From Molanna angustata (taxonomy: Eukaryota > Arthropoda > Insecta > Trichoptera > Molannidae): a stretch of DNA of 64,000 bases. The notes beneath the pieces were generated by a model. It was not told the DNA's origin. It saw only the letters and a list, made by a program, of their open reading frames with translations, and did no database searches. The stretch covers positions 12,840,493-12,904,492 of the forward strand of contig OY754986.1 of NCBI GenBank assembly GCA_963576475.1, written 5' to 3'. Both the position numbers and the translations under genes were made by a program. Positions 46,561-58,399 of the stretch are shown in pieces; the stretch's first letter is position 1, and the number at the start of each line of letters is the position of its first letter.

Positions 46561-47286
46561 CCTTCATAAGTTGATAAATTATTTGCCAAGGAAAATTTCG
46601 ACATCTTTGGATATTAATTATCTTTTGCATCATGAGAATATTCTAGAAAACGCTTAGTGTAGATTGATTTAAATAGAAATTATGTAATATTTTGCACTTT
46701 CCACAAATAATATCTATTTATTAAATAAGGGTGTATTTTATGACATTTTTTGGCAATTTTTGGTTCAGGTCAACTATAGTAAAATAATACAAAAAATACT
46801 TCATTCTACTCTGTAAAGTTTATTGCCACATGACAATTTCTTTCAACAAAGTAATTAATGTTATAAAAAGTAGGTAAGTGAAAACAAAAAAATAGCAAAT
46901 AGTATTTATTTCAAATAACAATAAATACAATATCAAGCAATAAAGTTGTTCAACACTGCTTCACTCTTATTTATACAAACAAATAAAAAAAGAAAAGTAT
47001 AGGAATAATAATATTGGGAATTTAAAATAAAATAAAAATATTTGGTTTCTAAGACGTAATAAAACAAATAATAATAAATCATCTCCGTAACAATAAATAT
47101 AATTTTCAACATATCAATAAAAATATGCAAGACACTGTAAATAGACATTGATGCATTATTACTCTAGATACATTGGCCCCGGCACAGGTTTTTTTTGCCT
47201 AGTGGGGCATTGCAGATTCAATCATTATTGTAATGTCATCAATGTTTGTATGAATAAATATATACAACATAACGAAAGAAAAAAAT
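46561..47286. other. AT-rich intergenic sequence
   Basis: A LINE 'B' tail word (TTTATTGCCACATGACAATT) at 46808; otherwise nothing supported. Confidence 0.35.
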
Positions 47287-47430
47287 GAGGGTAGTCGCGG
47301 TGTGGGTTGGAGGCAGATGTCTTGGCTAAGAAACATGGGAATGGAACAGATTCAAAATAGTGGAAGAGCTGTTCCAAATAGCTCAATACAGAGAGGCAGC
47401 CGAGGTCAGGGGGCAATAATAAAAAAAAAT
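47287..47430 (+). pseudogene. LINE C-terminal fragment
   Basis: Reads GWRQMSWLRNMG, then in another frame EWNRFKIVEELFQIAQYREA up to a stop; the end of an RTE-like polyprotein. Confidence 0.6.
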
Positions 47431-47727
47431 GAAGTCGGAATAAAGTTTTCAACGTAATATTTCAACTTTCCGTAGACACATATATTTCGTTTCAGATCAA
47501 GACAAAAGGAAAAGAATTTTTTGCAGTAGTCTAAAATGTAACAAAGTCAAATATCAATTCATTTTTAGGGGCTGTTTTTGTTGTATTACAAATGATTCAT
47601 TAAAAACGTTTCTATCTCTTGGAACTATAAAGAAAAGAGAATTTGAAGAAACGAAGTATTTGTAATGAGTTTTGTGAAGGTTTTGAATTGGACTTGCTGC
47701 TGTTTTCAATATTCAGTCTTATAATCT

Positions 47728-47879
47728 CTATTTCGGGAAGAGCTTATCGTAAGGGAGGCTTTTGAAAAACTTGCTGGCAACATTGTCCACAAGCATCGAA
47801 ATGAGGTTTTCCACAGCCGGCTGAAGTTCGTTCGTAACTTCTTCAGAGTGCATTTGTATAATGTGATCACTGATTTGAC
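47728..47879 (-). CDS. gene 2, exon 5 (152 bp) with stop
   Basis: Acceptor TTTTTCACAG. It encodes [14 protein letters not shown] and ends LPYDKLFPK followed by TAG. Confidence 0.91.
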
Positions 47880-50800
47880 CTGTGAAAAAAAATCGAATTT
47901 CGAATGAATATCTTAGTTACCTATTGCGTTGCTTTTTTTTATTGGTTTTAATTTTTAATCCTTCTGGTACTTACTTTTCATAGCACCACCTGTGAACAGG
48001 TTTTCAAAGTCTATGAATGAGTCCCCCACAGTCACATTGACTTCGACATCATTATTGGCAAAGTAAGTTTCGTCTTTTCTCTTGACTAAAGATCCTAACA
48101 GTTTGATGTCAGCTGTACTTTCGGCTGTAAACAGAAAGAGTTTAATTGAATTAAACTTGCACTCATTATGTAGATACCTATATTACAAATATAAAAAAAT
48201 ACTTGGTATTAGTTCTATTGAAGTCTACTATTAAACATGAATTATAAAAAAAATTGCTTACGAAAAGTTTTGTTTACGAATTTTAGCTACTTTTTCTTCA
48301 AACTAAAATGTACCCTCTACTACCTTAACTGTTATTTGGTCAATGGTTTGACTATTTAATAGCAAGTGTTATATCTTTTTGAATAGCTAAAGAAACGTAG
48401 AAGTTTTTACAATTATTTGCAGAATAAGTTCCGTATTTTTTTTTCAAACAAAGAGCTTCAAAGTTAAAAACACATTGTGATAATTCTTTAATTCTAACTG
48501 TTGTCGATCTGTATTTTTAAGCTGTTAGTAGTAGGTTCAGTTTTTGTTAATCATTTTTATTAATTAACATGCCCTCTAACTAGATACATAAAAAACGGAC
48601 CCTAAGACCTCTAATCCGTAAAAAATTGATAAAATAGCCAAATTTTTTTTTTTTTAAATCTTTAAAATTCAATATCTCCATAACGGTTAAGTTTCGGACC
48701 TAACATTTAGCATCAAATCCATCAGAAATGACCTGAATAATAACATCCTTTAATATTCTGTACGACTAAACCTGTAACCCTGTATATTTGTAATATATGT
48801 ACATACAATGGAATTCTATCAAGAATTGTTTATTTATTTAAACTTCTTGTACATATGATTAGTACACTGGCAGGTTTATTGCCTAATGGCAATTTCATCC
48901 AACCAACCTGAGTAAATGTTTAATATACAAAACAATGTGTACAAAATAAATAAAGATAGCAGAAGAAAAGTAATAAAAAAAAGAAGCAAAAAACACAAAA
49001 ACAAAGAAGATAGGTTATAAGAACAAACCATAACAATGATAGGAAGGCTAAGGGATAAGGAAAGGAAGAGGAGAGGAAGATGTAATCAGGTGTTGTCAGA
49101 TAAATATTTTTGCTTTAGCCTTTTCTTGAAGATGTTTAATGTTTAGTAAGATAGACGACGTAATATCAGGACTTAGGCTATTCCATAGTCTAGCTGAATT
49201 TACTTCAAATGAAGAGCTAAAAAATTTAGAACTATGAATAGGGATAGATAGTAAAGCACGTTCAGCAGATCGAAGTGGACGCCCGTTGCTTGAAAGTTAA
49301 GTTAAGATTGTTGTTCATAATTTCACCCATAGATGGCTGTAGTAAAAATTCCTTACTTTCAAGCGAAAAGAATTTCAGTATTACAATATATAGAACTATC
49401 AAAATTGAATTGATAGGGATCTCATTAAAAGGCATAATTGGTGAACGTTGCGCAAGCGCATAAAGTGATCACGTAAACCAGCCGATGACAGGTCGTAAGC
49501 CCTGTAGGTGCCTTGATTTCCCGGTTCTCCTACAATAAATATTCCAACTTCGTCTCTATTGAGATAATTAAAAATCTGTTAAAAAATATCTTTGACTCCC
49601 GACAGGGAAAAAAATCCAATGTTTGCGCATATGCAATAATAAAAATATTCGAATTTATATAAGATACTGAGGTAAATTGTCGATCGACAAACTAAACTTA
49701 CTTCTACTTATTTATTCATTTATATATTACTAGTGAACCCCCGGCAAACTTCGTATTGCCTGTATAATGAAAAATCGTCCTCCATAACCACCCGTCGCTT
49801 CAGACTCTTCAATACCTCCCATCCCTTCAGTGCTTCCCGTCCCTTAAGTACCTCCCGTCCCTTCAGTACCTCCCGTCCCTTCAGTACCTCCCGTCCCTTC
49901 AGTACCTCCCGTCCCTTCAGTACCTCCCGACCCTTCAGTACCTCCCGTCCCTTCAGTACCTCCCGTCCCTTCAGTTACTCCCGTCCCTTCAGTTACTCCC
50001 GTCCCTTCAGTTACTCCCGTCCCTTCAGTTACTCCCGTCCCTTCAGTTTCTCCCGTCCCTTCAGTTACTCCCGTCCCTTCAGTTACTCCCGTCCCTTCAG
50101 TTACTCCCGTCCCTTCAGTTACTCCCGTCCCTTCAGTTACTCCCGTCCCTTCAGTTACTCCCGTCCCTTCAGTTACTCCCGTCCCTTCAGTTACTCCCGT
50201 CCCTTCAGTTACTCCCGTCCCTTCAGTTACTCCCGTCCCTTCAGTTACTCCCGTCCCTTCAGTTACTCCCGTCCCTTCAGTTACTCCCGTCCCTTCAGTT
50301 ACTCCCGTCCCTTCAGTTACTCCCGTCCCTTCAGTTACTCCCGTCCCTTCAGTTACTCCCGTCCCTTCAGTTACTCCCGTCCCTTCAGTTACTCCCGTCC
50401 CTTCAGTTACTCCCGTCCCTTCAGTTACTCCCGTCCCTTCAGTTACTCCCGTCCCTTCAGTTACTCCCGTCCCTTCAGTTACTCCCGTCCCTTGTGTTAC
50501 TCCCGTCCCTTCAGTTACTCCCGTCCCTTCAGTTACTCCCGTCCCTTCAGTTACTCCCGTCCCTTCAGTTACTCCCGTCCCTTCAGTTACTCCCGTCCCG
50601 TCAGGCCTGCCGGTACCTCCCTTCCCTTCATTACCTCTCGTCCCTTAAGTAGGTGAAGAAAAAGTTTAATTCCCGACACAATACTGGGAAGACCTACGAA
50701 GAGATGAAAGGACAGTTGGACCTTCTTTTTCCAGGATTCTCCAACTTCATAGGTAAAATGAACAAATACACGATAAAGAAGAAGAAGAAAAAAGTTTGAA

Positions 50801-53800
50801 TCCAGAAACCGTTCTGGAAGACCTGTGAAGGGATGGTAGGACAGTTGCATCTTATTCTCCCAGGAAACTCCACCTTCATAGGTGAAATGACCAAATACAC
50901 GATAAAGAAGAAGAAGAAGAAAAAAGTTTAAATCCAGAAACTGTCCTGGAAGACCTGCGAAGAGATGGAAGGACAGTTGGAGCTTCTTCTCCCAGAGTAT
51001 AAGGTCATTTTACCTTCATAGGTAAAATGACCTGATACCCGATGAAGAAGAAGAAGAAGAAAAATTTTTAATCCAGAAACTATCCCGGTCATACGCTCGA
51101 CAATTCACCAAAGTTTCATTGCAATCGGATGTACGGTTCTCAGGATAGTCCACCTTCATAGGTAAAATGACCTGATACCCGATGAAGAAGAAGAAGAAGA
51201 AAAAATTTTAATCCAGAAACTATCCCGGTCATACGCTCGACAATTCACCAAAGTTTCATTGCAATCGGATGAATGGTTTTCAGGATAGTCCACCTTCATA
51301 GGTAAAATGACCTGACACCCGATGAAGAAGAAGAAGAAGAAATTTTTTTTAAATTCAGAAACCATCCCGGGCATACGCTCGACAATTCACCAAAGTTTAA
51401 TTGCAATCGGATGAACGGTTCTCAGGATAGTCCACCTTCAAAGGTAAAATGACCTAATACTCGATGAAGAAGAAGAAGAAGTTAAAATTTTTTGATCCTG
51501 AAACCATCCCTGGTATACTCTCGACAGTTCACCAAAGTTTCATCGCAATCGGATGAGCGGTTTAGGAGCGCATTCAACACATACATACATAGATACATAC
51601 AAACATTCAAATTTATAATATAGACTAGTGAACCCCCGGCAAACTTCGTATTGCCTGTATAGTTAAAAATGGTCCCTTCAGTGCCTCCCGTCCCTTCAGT
51701 GCCTCCCGTCCCTTCAGTGCCTCCCGTCCCTTCAGTGCCTCCCGTCCCTTCAGTGCCTCCCGTCCCTTCAGTGCCTCCCGTCCCTTCAGTGCCTCCCGTC
51801 CCTTCAGTGCCTCCCGTCCCTTCAGTGCCTCCCGTCCCTTCAGTGCCTCCCGTCCCTTCAGTGCCTCCCGTCCCTTCAGTGCCTCCCGTCCCTTCAGTGC
51901 CTCCCGTCCCTTCAGTGCCTCCCGTCCCTTCAGTGCCTCCCGTCCCTTCAGTGCCTCCCGTCCCTTCAGTGCCTCCCGTCCCTTCAGTGCCTCCCGTCCC
52001 TTCAGTGCCTCCCGTCCCTTCAGTGCCTCCCGTCCCTTCAGTGCCTCCCGTCCCTTCAGTGCCTCCCGTCCCTTCAGTGCCTCCCGTCCCTTCAGTGCCT
52101 CCCGTCCATTCAGTGCCTCCCGTCCATTCAGTGCCTCCCGTCCCTTCAGACCCTTCAGTACCACCCGTCCCGTCAGACCCACCAGTACCTCCCTTCCCTT
52201 CATTACCTCCCGTCCCTTCAGTAGGTTAAGAAAAAGTTTAATTCCCGACACAATACTGGGAAGACCTACGAAGAGATGAAAGGACAGTTGGACCTTCTTT
52301 TTCCAGGATTCTCCAACTTCATAAGTAAAATTAACAAATACACGATAAAGAAGAAGAAGAAGAAAAAAGTTTGAATCCAGAAACCATCCTGGAAAACCTG
52401 CGAAGAGATGGAAGGACAGTTGCATCTTATTCTTCCACAATACTCCACCTTCATAGGTAAAATGACCAAATACACAATGAAGAAGAAGAAGAAGAAGAAG
52501 AAAAAAGTTTAAATCCAAAAAATGTCCTGGAAGACCTGCGAAGAGATAGAAGGACAGTGGAAGCTTCTTCTCCCAGAGTATTAGGTCATTTTACCTTCAT
52601 AGGTAAAATGACATAATACCCGAAGAAGAAGAAGAATTTTTTTTAATTCAGAAACCATCCCGAGCATAGGCTCGACAATTCGCCAAAGTTTCATTGCAAT
52701 CGGACGAACGGTTTCCAGGATAGTCCACTTTCATAGGTAAAATGACCCAATACTCGATGAAGAAGAAGAAGAAGAAAAAAAATTTAATCCAGAAACCATC
52801 CCGGGCATACGCTCAACAATTCACCAAAGTTTCATTGCAATCGGATGAACGGTTCCCAGGATAGTCCACTTCATAGGTAAAATGACCTAATACCCGATGA
52901 AGAAGAAGAAGAAGAATTTTTTTTAATCCAGAAACCATCCCGGGCATACGCTCGACAATTTATCAAAGTTTCATTGCAATCGGATGAACGGTTCCCAGGA
53001 TAATCCACCTTCATAGGTAAAATGTAGGTAGATGAAGAAGAAGAAGAAGTTAAAATTTTTTGATCCAGAAACCATCCCTGGTATACTCTCGACAGTTCAC
53101 CAAAGTTTTATCGCAATCGGATGAGCGGTTTAGGAGCGCATTCAACACATACATACAAACATTCAAATTTATAATATAGATAAAGCGACCATATTTCACC
53201 GAAACGAATGTCTTGTAAACGATTCGACATAGGATCGAATTTTGACCTCTACGCGCTCACTTGTCAATATAAATTAATATTATGTATGATTAAATGTAGA
53301 TTCCTTACTGTAATTCGCCATCAGTCTTCCACTGCCTTCTATCGGTAACATTTCGAATTTTCCCATTATCATGTATTCCGTATTGACATACACATGCTCA
53401 AACACAGCTTTCATTGTTATTGTAAAGTTTTCCATGTCGGCTCTGTAAAATCAAAATTATGTTTAATATTGTTTCGACGGTAAAAATGTATTAGACACGT
53501 CTTGTCCCGAAGGCAGAAGAAGTAGAAGCAGACCTAGGTTGAGATGGCTGGACTACGTGCTGTGCGATATAAGAGAAATGGACCTGATAAATTGGAAAAG
53601 ACTGGCGGTCGATAGGGAGGGATGGAGACGATTTCTGGAGGAGGCCAGGGTCCGTAGCGGACTGTAGTCCCAGTAATGATGATGATTGTTTCGACGACAG
53701 AGTGTGTCATGATAAATATTATGTAAAATAAATATAACGAAAAATAACATACGCTGCGCTTATGAGTTTAAAAGAAAGATTCAATTAGGTATATCTTCCG

Positions 53801-56800
53801 AGAATGAACAGGTCAGGTCAGTTAATTATTTTTTAAACTTTTTACGTGGATTACAACTATGGTAATCCACGTAATATAAAGTGGTATGGTATAAGGGTAG
53901 TTTTAGACATGCTACCTCAAAGCACTGGAATGAGTTTCCGCGAAACATACTTGCAATGACCTCTTTGCAGAGTTTTAAGAAACACAGCAAGATGTGGTTA
54001 TTAAACCAACAAGGGTGCCAGTAGTAAAAAAGAGAAGGAAGAAACATTTTATTTTTAATTACTTTTTAAATTTTTATTGGTTATGATATGTGGTCTGTTC
54101 TCAATGTCTTGTGTTGTCCCAAAGCTTTGCTGAAAACCAGCAGCACTCCAGGGATACATGGTAGTGCTCAGCTGAGCAATAGCCTTTTTGCTGTCCATTG
54201 CTGTTCAAAATGTATATTTTTTTATTTGTTATTATGTGATATAACAATAATGGCAACAAAAAAATGATTTATTTATTTATTTATGTAGGTTGTTATTTCC
54301 TCGATCACTTAAGATATGTTTATTTTTTGTGAATACGTTTTGTTACAAGCATTAAATATCTAATATTTCAAGTGTAAATTCCTTATTGGAATGAATTTAT
54401 ATAAATATTATATGCACAATGTAAATGTAATATATTCTGTGAATTAACCAACAAATAAAATAAAATATTTCTTTTAATATTCAAATTGAAAAAATGGCAA
54501 TTATTATGCCAATACAATGAAAATCTTAATCAATTGTTATATTATAAGCTGTTTATTTATATTATATTGATATAATTTTTACAATTTCAAAAATATACTA
54601 TATAGACATCTATATTGAGTTTTTGTTTCGAGGTTAATAATTTCCAACGTTTAGTGTGATCACGTATCAAGAATTATAATTTCGGGATAATGTCGGTAAT
54701 TGTTTTGTTGAAATACATAATGACGTGCATTTTGACTTGGGGGGCAAGTCCAGTCAGACAGCAGAATTAAAACCATCCATGTTAACCCATATCACGGATA
54801 TAATTATCTTATGTAGTTCTATAATATCTTAAAATATTTTTTACATATGTTAGCAATATGTCTGTTTTGATGTCTTTTGAAGTAGGTAGTGGTAAATTAG
54901 TTATTAGTACAAAGTATCTTGATTGTGATAATACCTAATGCAGAGCGGAAACTATCTTCACCGAATTCATAAATGTATTGTTATTGTAAATCTATAAACT
55001 GTTGGCCCTATAACAGGGTTTCCTAGTAGAATAGCCTAGTCTTCACCCCATTTTTGTAAACCTAACCTACAAAAGTTTGGTAAAAATAGGTTGGTTAGGT
55101 TTGTTTGTAGTTATAATTGCGACTGGCGTGAGCCAGTTTCATTATATATTAAAAAAGTAACTAAAATATTAAAATAAATGACTAAATTGGTATTTATACC
55201 AAAATTTTGTAGGTTATGTTTAAAAAAAATGGTGTGAAGACTAGGCTATCCTTCCTAGTATCAGTACTCTGCTTGTTTGTGTCATTGCAAAATATGGTGT
55301 TAAAACATAAGGTATGAATATTTGCAATAAAATACTGACAGCAAATTACGCATTCCTAAAAGACATCAAACAATTCAATAATCGTTATTCAATAATCGTA
55401 ATTCACATATGATTAAGAGAAAAATCTTTTATCAGAGTTAGGTACTCACATGACATCTGTGAATTCATAATCTGTAACTCCGTAAATGTTGACATCCGTC
55501 AAAACTGCTTTGTACGCCAACGAGTCTGAAGTTTGCTGCAGTTTGATGGTGGGAATTGTAATTGGATCAAAAGATGGCAGCGACAGTTCTGGTATTCCTG
55601 CATTTATCTTTTCTCTCAAAGATATTGTGGCGTTTTTGATACATTCGTTGATATCTGGATCGTTTCTTCCACACAAAGGTATCAAACCGACTACACAAAA
55701 AAGATATAATACATATATTGTTTTTACTATAGGATCAAATATATAATTATACCAAATTTAACGGGAATTTTTCGAGAAATAGTTCCTAGTTTTATTAAAA
55801 TCGTTAATGGACAATTCTTTGGGAAAATCCACGGTTTCATAAAATAAAACACTAGTTATGAATAGTTTCGCTGTAAATATATTTATTGATATAATTTCAA
55901 TATTTTTCGGGTTTTTTTCAACTTTGAAGTAAATAAACACCAATTTAGAGTCTTCGCAGCAAATATATTATGTAATATGGATCAACTCAGACTAGAAACG
56001 GAGTAGAACATTTAGTGTGTTTGTATGTGTCCGTCTCCCCCTTATAACTTTTGATCCGATTAATGTATAGAGGCCAAAAATTCATAACATATAGAAAGTT
56101 TTAGGTCTACAAAACTTTTTTTCTAAGAATTTACTATTTTTGTTCCAGTCAGGGGTTACAAACATTTGAATTTTTCTATCATTTTTCCATAAATCTCAAA
56201 AAAAAAACCATAAGCTAGAACGCTGAAAATTTAAATAAATCTAGACAAAAACAATATCCTATCTTGTGCACGTTTTGTATAGAAAACTAAATATCTTTAA
56301 TTATTCTATAATTTGACTTTGAGGCTTTATAGTTTGGTTCAAATTTTGTTATTCATGTACCTATACATACTATCGCCATTGACAGTTGGATCTCATGTGT
56401 TACATTAAACTAGTTAGATAAATTTAATTTTAATTCATTGTTATTCATAAGTAGACATAAGAATGAAACAAATGTCTAAATTTGAAGAGTGCCTATTATA
56501 AAAAATTCTGCCATTTAATTTATTTATTTGTAGAATGAGACCTCATTTTAGAGGTCATATAACGATATAACAAAGAGTTTAGACGTAAATAGTAGAAATG
56601 AATACACATAGATTTGCTTGTCACAGATATCGTGATGCACTTCGAATAACGCTACCTAACTAACAAATTCCATAAAACCGTCGATCCTGGATCTCGACGC
56701 ATCATACTTACCGAATATATGCCAATTAAAGACTTCATTTCTATGGTATCTCAGTTTTTATCAAATGAAACATTTGATTGATTTATCATCTCTATTCACA

Positions 56801-56974
56801 TATAACCAAATAAATAAATAAATAATATATTATATTATATACATCTAATGCAAAAAATAACAATAAATACTTACCTACAACATCAGGAGATACAGTTGTT
56901 GTTGTTGATTTTGAAGTTATTGTTCCAAAAAAAGCTGACGACGCTACTAAAATTCCTAATAATATGATATTCAT
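47728..56974 (-). CDS. takeout/JHBP-like protein gene 2 (complete, 5 exons, 258 aa)
   Basis: Predicted secreted takeout/JHBP-family carrier of hydrophobic ligands. Exons read on the minus strand: 56974-56875, 55690-55450, 53442-53309, 48124-47975 and 47879-47728 (TAG), 777 bp in total, in frame throughout with GT/AG introns. Residues 1-20 or so are a signal peptide ([20 protein letters not shown]), followed by a threonine-rich linker. The paired cysteines at about residues 40 and 50 (LC-x9-C with NDPD between) are the family disulfide. The middle block has the [16 protein letters not shown] pattern of takeout proteins and the C terminus ends [10 protein letters not shown]. Start chosen as the first ATG before the hydrophobic leader. 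It converges on gene 1 with about 3.3 kb between stops. Intron 3 (5.2 kb) carries two minisatellite elements and a LINE; intron 4 is only 95 bp. Family certain, ligand not readable. Confidence 0.92.
47975..48124 (-). CDS. gene 2, exon 4 (150 bp)
   Basis: Acceptor CTGTTTACAG, donor GTAAGT. It encodes [20 protein letters not shown] and ends in [11 protein letters not shown]. Confidence 0.91.
48125..48814. other. intron 3 of gene 2, unannotated part
   Basis: AT-rich; contains no recognised feature. Confidence 0.35.
48815..49335 (-). pseudogene. LINE family 'B' 3' end
   Basis: Tail TTTATTTATTTAAACTTCTT and TTTATTGCCTAATGGCAATTT. The minus strand reads [31 protein letters not shown], the usual LINE C-terminal pattern. 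Confidence 0.7.
49345..49655 (+). repeat. 'GGGCTTACGACCTGTCATCGG' family repeat, longest copy
   Basis: TTGGTGAACGTTGCGCAAGC, CCGATGACAGGTCGTAAGCC, CTTCGTCTCTATTGAGATAA and CCGACAGGGAAAAAAATCCA. About 300 bp, no coding frame. Confidence 0.72.
49731..51624 (+). repeat. Helitron/Lep1-like element with 18-bp minisatellite, copy 1
   Basis: Starts ACTAGTGAACCCCCGGCAAA CTTCGTATTGCCTG. It carries about 48 units of CCCTTCAGTNACTCCCGT (18 bp; first GTACCTCC, then TTACTCC type) to 50640, then AAGAAG units. It ends GAGCGGTTTAGGAGCGCATT and (CATA)n, CAAATTTATAATATAG. The (SRPFSY)n frame is a by-product of the 18-bp period. Confidence 0.8.
51625..53180 (+). repeat. Helitron/Lep1-like element with 18-bp minisatellite, copy 2 (head-to-tail)
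   Basis: Starts at the very next base with the same ACTAGTGAACCCCCGGCAAA. Has about 26 near-perfect GTGCCTCCCGTCCCTTCA units (51669-52140), AAGAAG units, and the same CAAATTTATAATATAGA end. Confidence 0.82.
53309..53442 (-). CDS. gene 2, exon 3 (134 bp)
   Basis: Acceptor GATTTTACAG, donor GTAAGG. It encodes [19 protein letters not shown] and continues to GSGRLMANY. It lies about 130 bp from the end of a minisatellite element in the adjoining intron. Confidence 0.9.
53500..53685 (+). pseudogene. LINE C-terminal fragment
   Basis: Reads [40 protein letters not shown] and ARVRSGL before a stop, with an (ATG)n tail. The reading frame is intact over about 48 codons. Within intron 2 of gene 2. Confidence 0.75.
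53820..54260 (+). pseudogene. LINE 3' end with C-terminal frame
   Basis: Reads [39 protein letters not shown], stop at about 54022, followed by a 3' UTR and a TTTATTTATTTATTTATG end. Confidence 0.65.
54737..54840 (+). repeat. solo half of the GGGGGGCAAGTC MITE
   Basis: TTGGGGGGCAAGTC, AACCCATATCACGGATATAA and TTATGTAGTTCTATAATATC parallel the left arm of 38586-38767. The right arm is absent. Confidence 0.65.
55029..55251. mobile_element. MITE with 9-bp target duplication, intron 2 of gene 2
   Basis: 223 bp. Ends GAATAGCCTAGTCTTCACCC and, inverted, GGATAGCCTAGTCTTCACAC, arms about 45 bp. TTCCTAGTA lies at 55020-55028 and 55252-55260. A 9-bp duplication is typical of Mutator-like elements; hAT (8 bp) is the alternative. 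Confidence 0.88.
55450..55690 (-). CDS. gene 2, exon 2 (241 bp)
   Basis: Acceptor TTTGTGTAG, donor GTGAGT. It carries both conserved cysteines, the NDPDINEC motif and the [12 protein letters not shown] block. It ends in phase 2. Confidence 0.92.
56000..56480 (+). repeat. dispersed repeat, inverted partner of 58400-59510
   Basis: ATAACTTTTGATCCGATTAA, CAGTCAGGGGTTACAAACAT and GACAGTTGGATCTCATGTGT recur inverted on the other side of gene 2's promoter. Confidence 0.7.
56875..56974 (-). CDS. gene 2, exon 1 (signal peptide)
   Basis: ATG in AAAATGAAT context. It encodes a 33-residue leader plus Thr-rich linker and ends in phase 1 at donor GTAAGT. Confidence 0.88.
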
Positions 56975-57050
56975 TTTTGAAACGCTTTCTTTTTCTAATA
57001 AAAACAATACATTAAGTAAATTGTAGGATACTAGTCAAAGAAATTCTATT

Positions 57051-57091
57051 ACTGACAATGAACGATCAAAGCAATTTGTCGTTCTTATATA
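57051..57091 (-). promoter_or_regulatory. core promoter of gene 2 (TATA box plus initiator)
   Basis: On the minus strand TATATAAG (57091-57084) is followed 32 bp later by a TCATT initiator-like site (A at 57059), and a perfect arthropod-type TCAGT lies at 57055-57051. The ATG is 80-85 bp further on. Order and spacing fit a TATA-Inr promoter; the start base is a prediction. Confidence 0.6.
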
Positions 57092-57404
57092 ACTTAGAAC
57101 TAAGGTCTCTGCAGTACGTATGATGGCCATTTTCCTATATGGAATGTAGAATTAGATTATGGTCAAATTACAAAAGGTATATATTTTTATAAAAGACTTT
57201 TATATGTACAGTGACGTTCCTAAGACGAATGGGTTCCAACAAATATGAGAATAATGGAAAATGCATGGAAATAAATTAATCAAGAAATAGATGTCAAAAT
57301 AGGGAATAGTTTGGCGTTCGGTTCTGATGAATGTAGATGGATATTCTTTATACTAAATACATAAAATAAATGAGCGCTCATATTAAGAAAAAACTTTGTT
57401 ATTC

Positions 57405-57900
57405 TTTTTTTTATTTATTTGTTTCTTTTTTTGCCGTTCACCAGAGATTGGTGTTCTTCAGCATACACACAGCATAATTTTGTTTATAGAACAATTCAAA
57501 GACTTAAGACTGCACGACTGAACAGTCCTAAATCTTTAAACTGTTGACATTGATAAATTTACAAATCATACGTAATGTATGAGAACTAAGGCATGACAGG
57601 AGCGTCTCAATACTGGTGGGGAGTTATTTGTTTCTTCTGGTACACAAAATTTGAACACTTGCGAATATTTCTTCCAACTAACAGGAGTTGATGAAAAAAA
57701 TACATATAATAAAGATAACTGAAGAAAAGCAAACACAGAAATGAAAAAAATAATTGAATATAATAACAGTTCATAGCAATGATAGGGAAACAAATAGATA
57801 AGGAGACGAAGAGGAAGGGAAGAGGAAAGGAAGAGTAGAGGAAGAGGTGGGGAAGAGGAGAGGAAAAAGAAATCAGTTATTATCAGATACTACACATTTT
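57405..57900 (-). pseudogene. LINE family 'B' 3' end, decayed
   Basis: Begins TTTATTTATTTGTTTC; CTTCCAACTAACAGGAG replaces the usual CCAACCAACC. A purine-rich AGAGGAAGGGAAGAGGAAAG stretch matches 49060-49085. Confidence 0.5.
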
Positions 57901-57904
57901 TGTT

Positions 57905-58120
57905 TTTAGGACAAATTTTAATATCTGAATAGACGAAACGGGAATATATATTTTTGTAGAAGAACTGAGAAATCAGGCACCTTCAGGCCTTACGACCTGT
58001 CACCGGCTGGTTTACGTGATCACTTTAAGCGCTTGCGCAAAGTTCACCAATATACCTTTTTATTGATTTCCAAACCTATCCAAATTTGAAAATTCTATAT
58101 ATTATGTTACAAGGTGATAT
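57905..58120 (-). repeat. 'GGGCTTACGACCTGTCATCGG' family repeat
   Basis: CTTCAGGCCTTACGACCTGT, CACCGGCTGGTTTACGTGAT and GCGCTTGCGCAAAGTTCACC. Confidence 0.7.
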
Positions 58121-58399
58121 ATAACAAATCGTTTGAAAATAATCTTGGGAACATTACCGGCATCTATCGAAGACAATGAAACTTATTTTAAATGTTGTTT
58201 ATTGAGAAATTGTTTTTTATTTATGAACAATAAAAGCTAAGATCCTAATATTCGATTTTTATAATTTGTTTAAAGTTTAACATTTTTTTGCATTGAACGC
58301 CAGTAACCCTTATTTTTCACTGTCTATAATTAATTACCTACTATTTATTTTCCATGGTTTTTATTGCTGACTTTAACACAGATACCTTAGAAAAATCTT

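Noticed and set aside
49733..50656. 307-codon open frame with (SRPFSY)n repeats
   Set aside because: It is the translation of an 18-bp minisatellite whose period is a multiple of three; no start context, splice signals or family match.
51625..52518. 297-codon minus-strand frame with (LKGREA)n and 186-codon plus frame (VPPVPS)n
   Set aside because: Same minisatellite artefact on both strands of the second array; the frames overlap each other completely.
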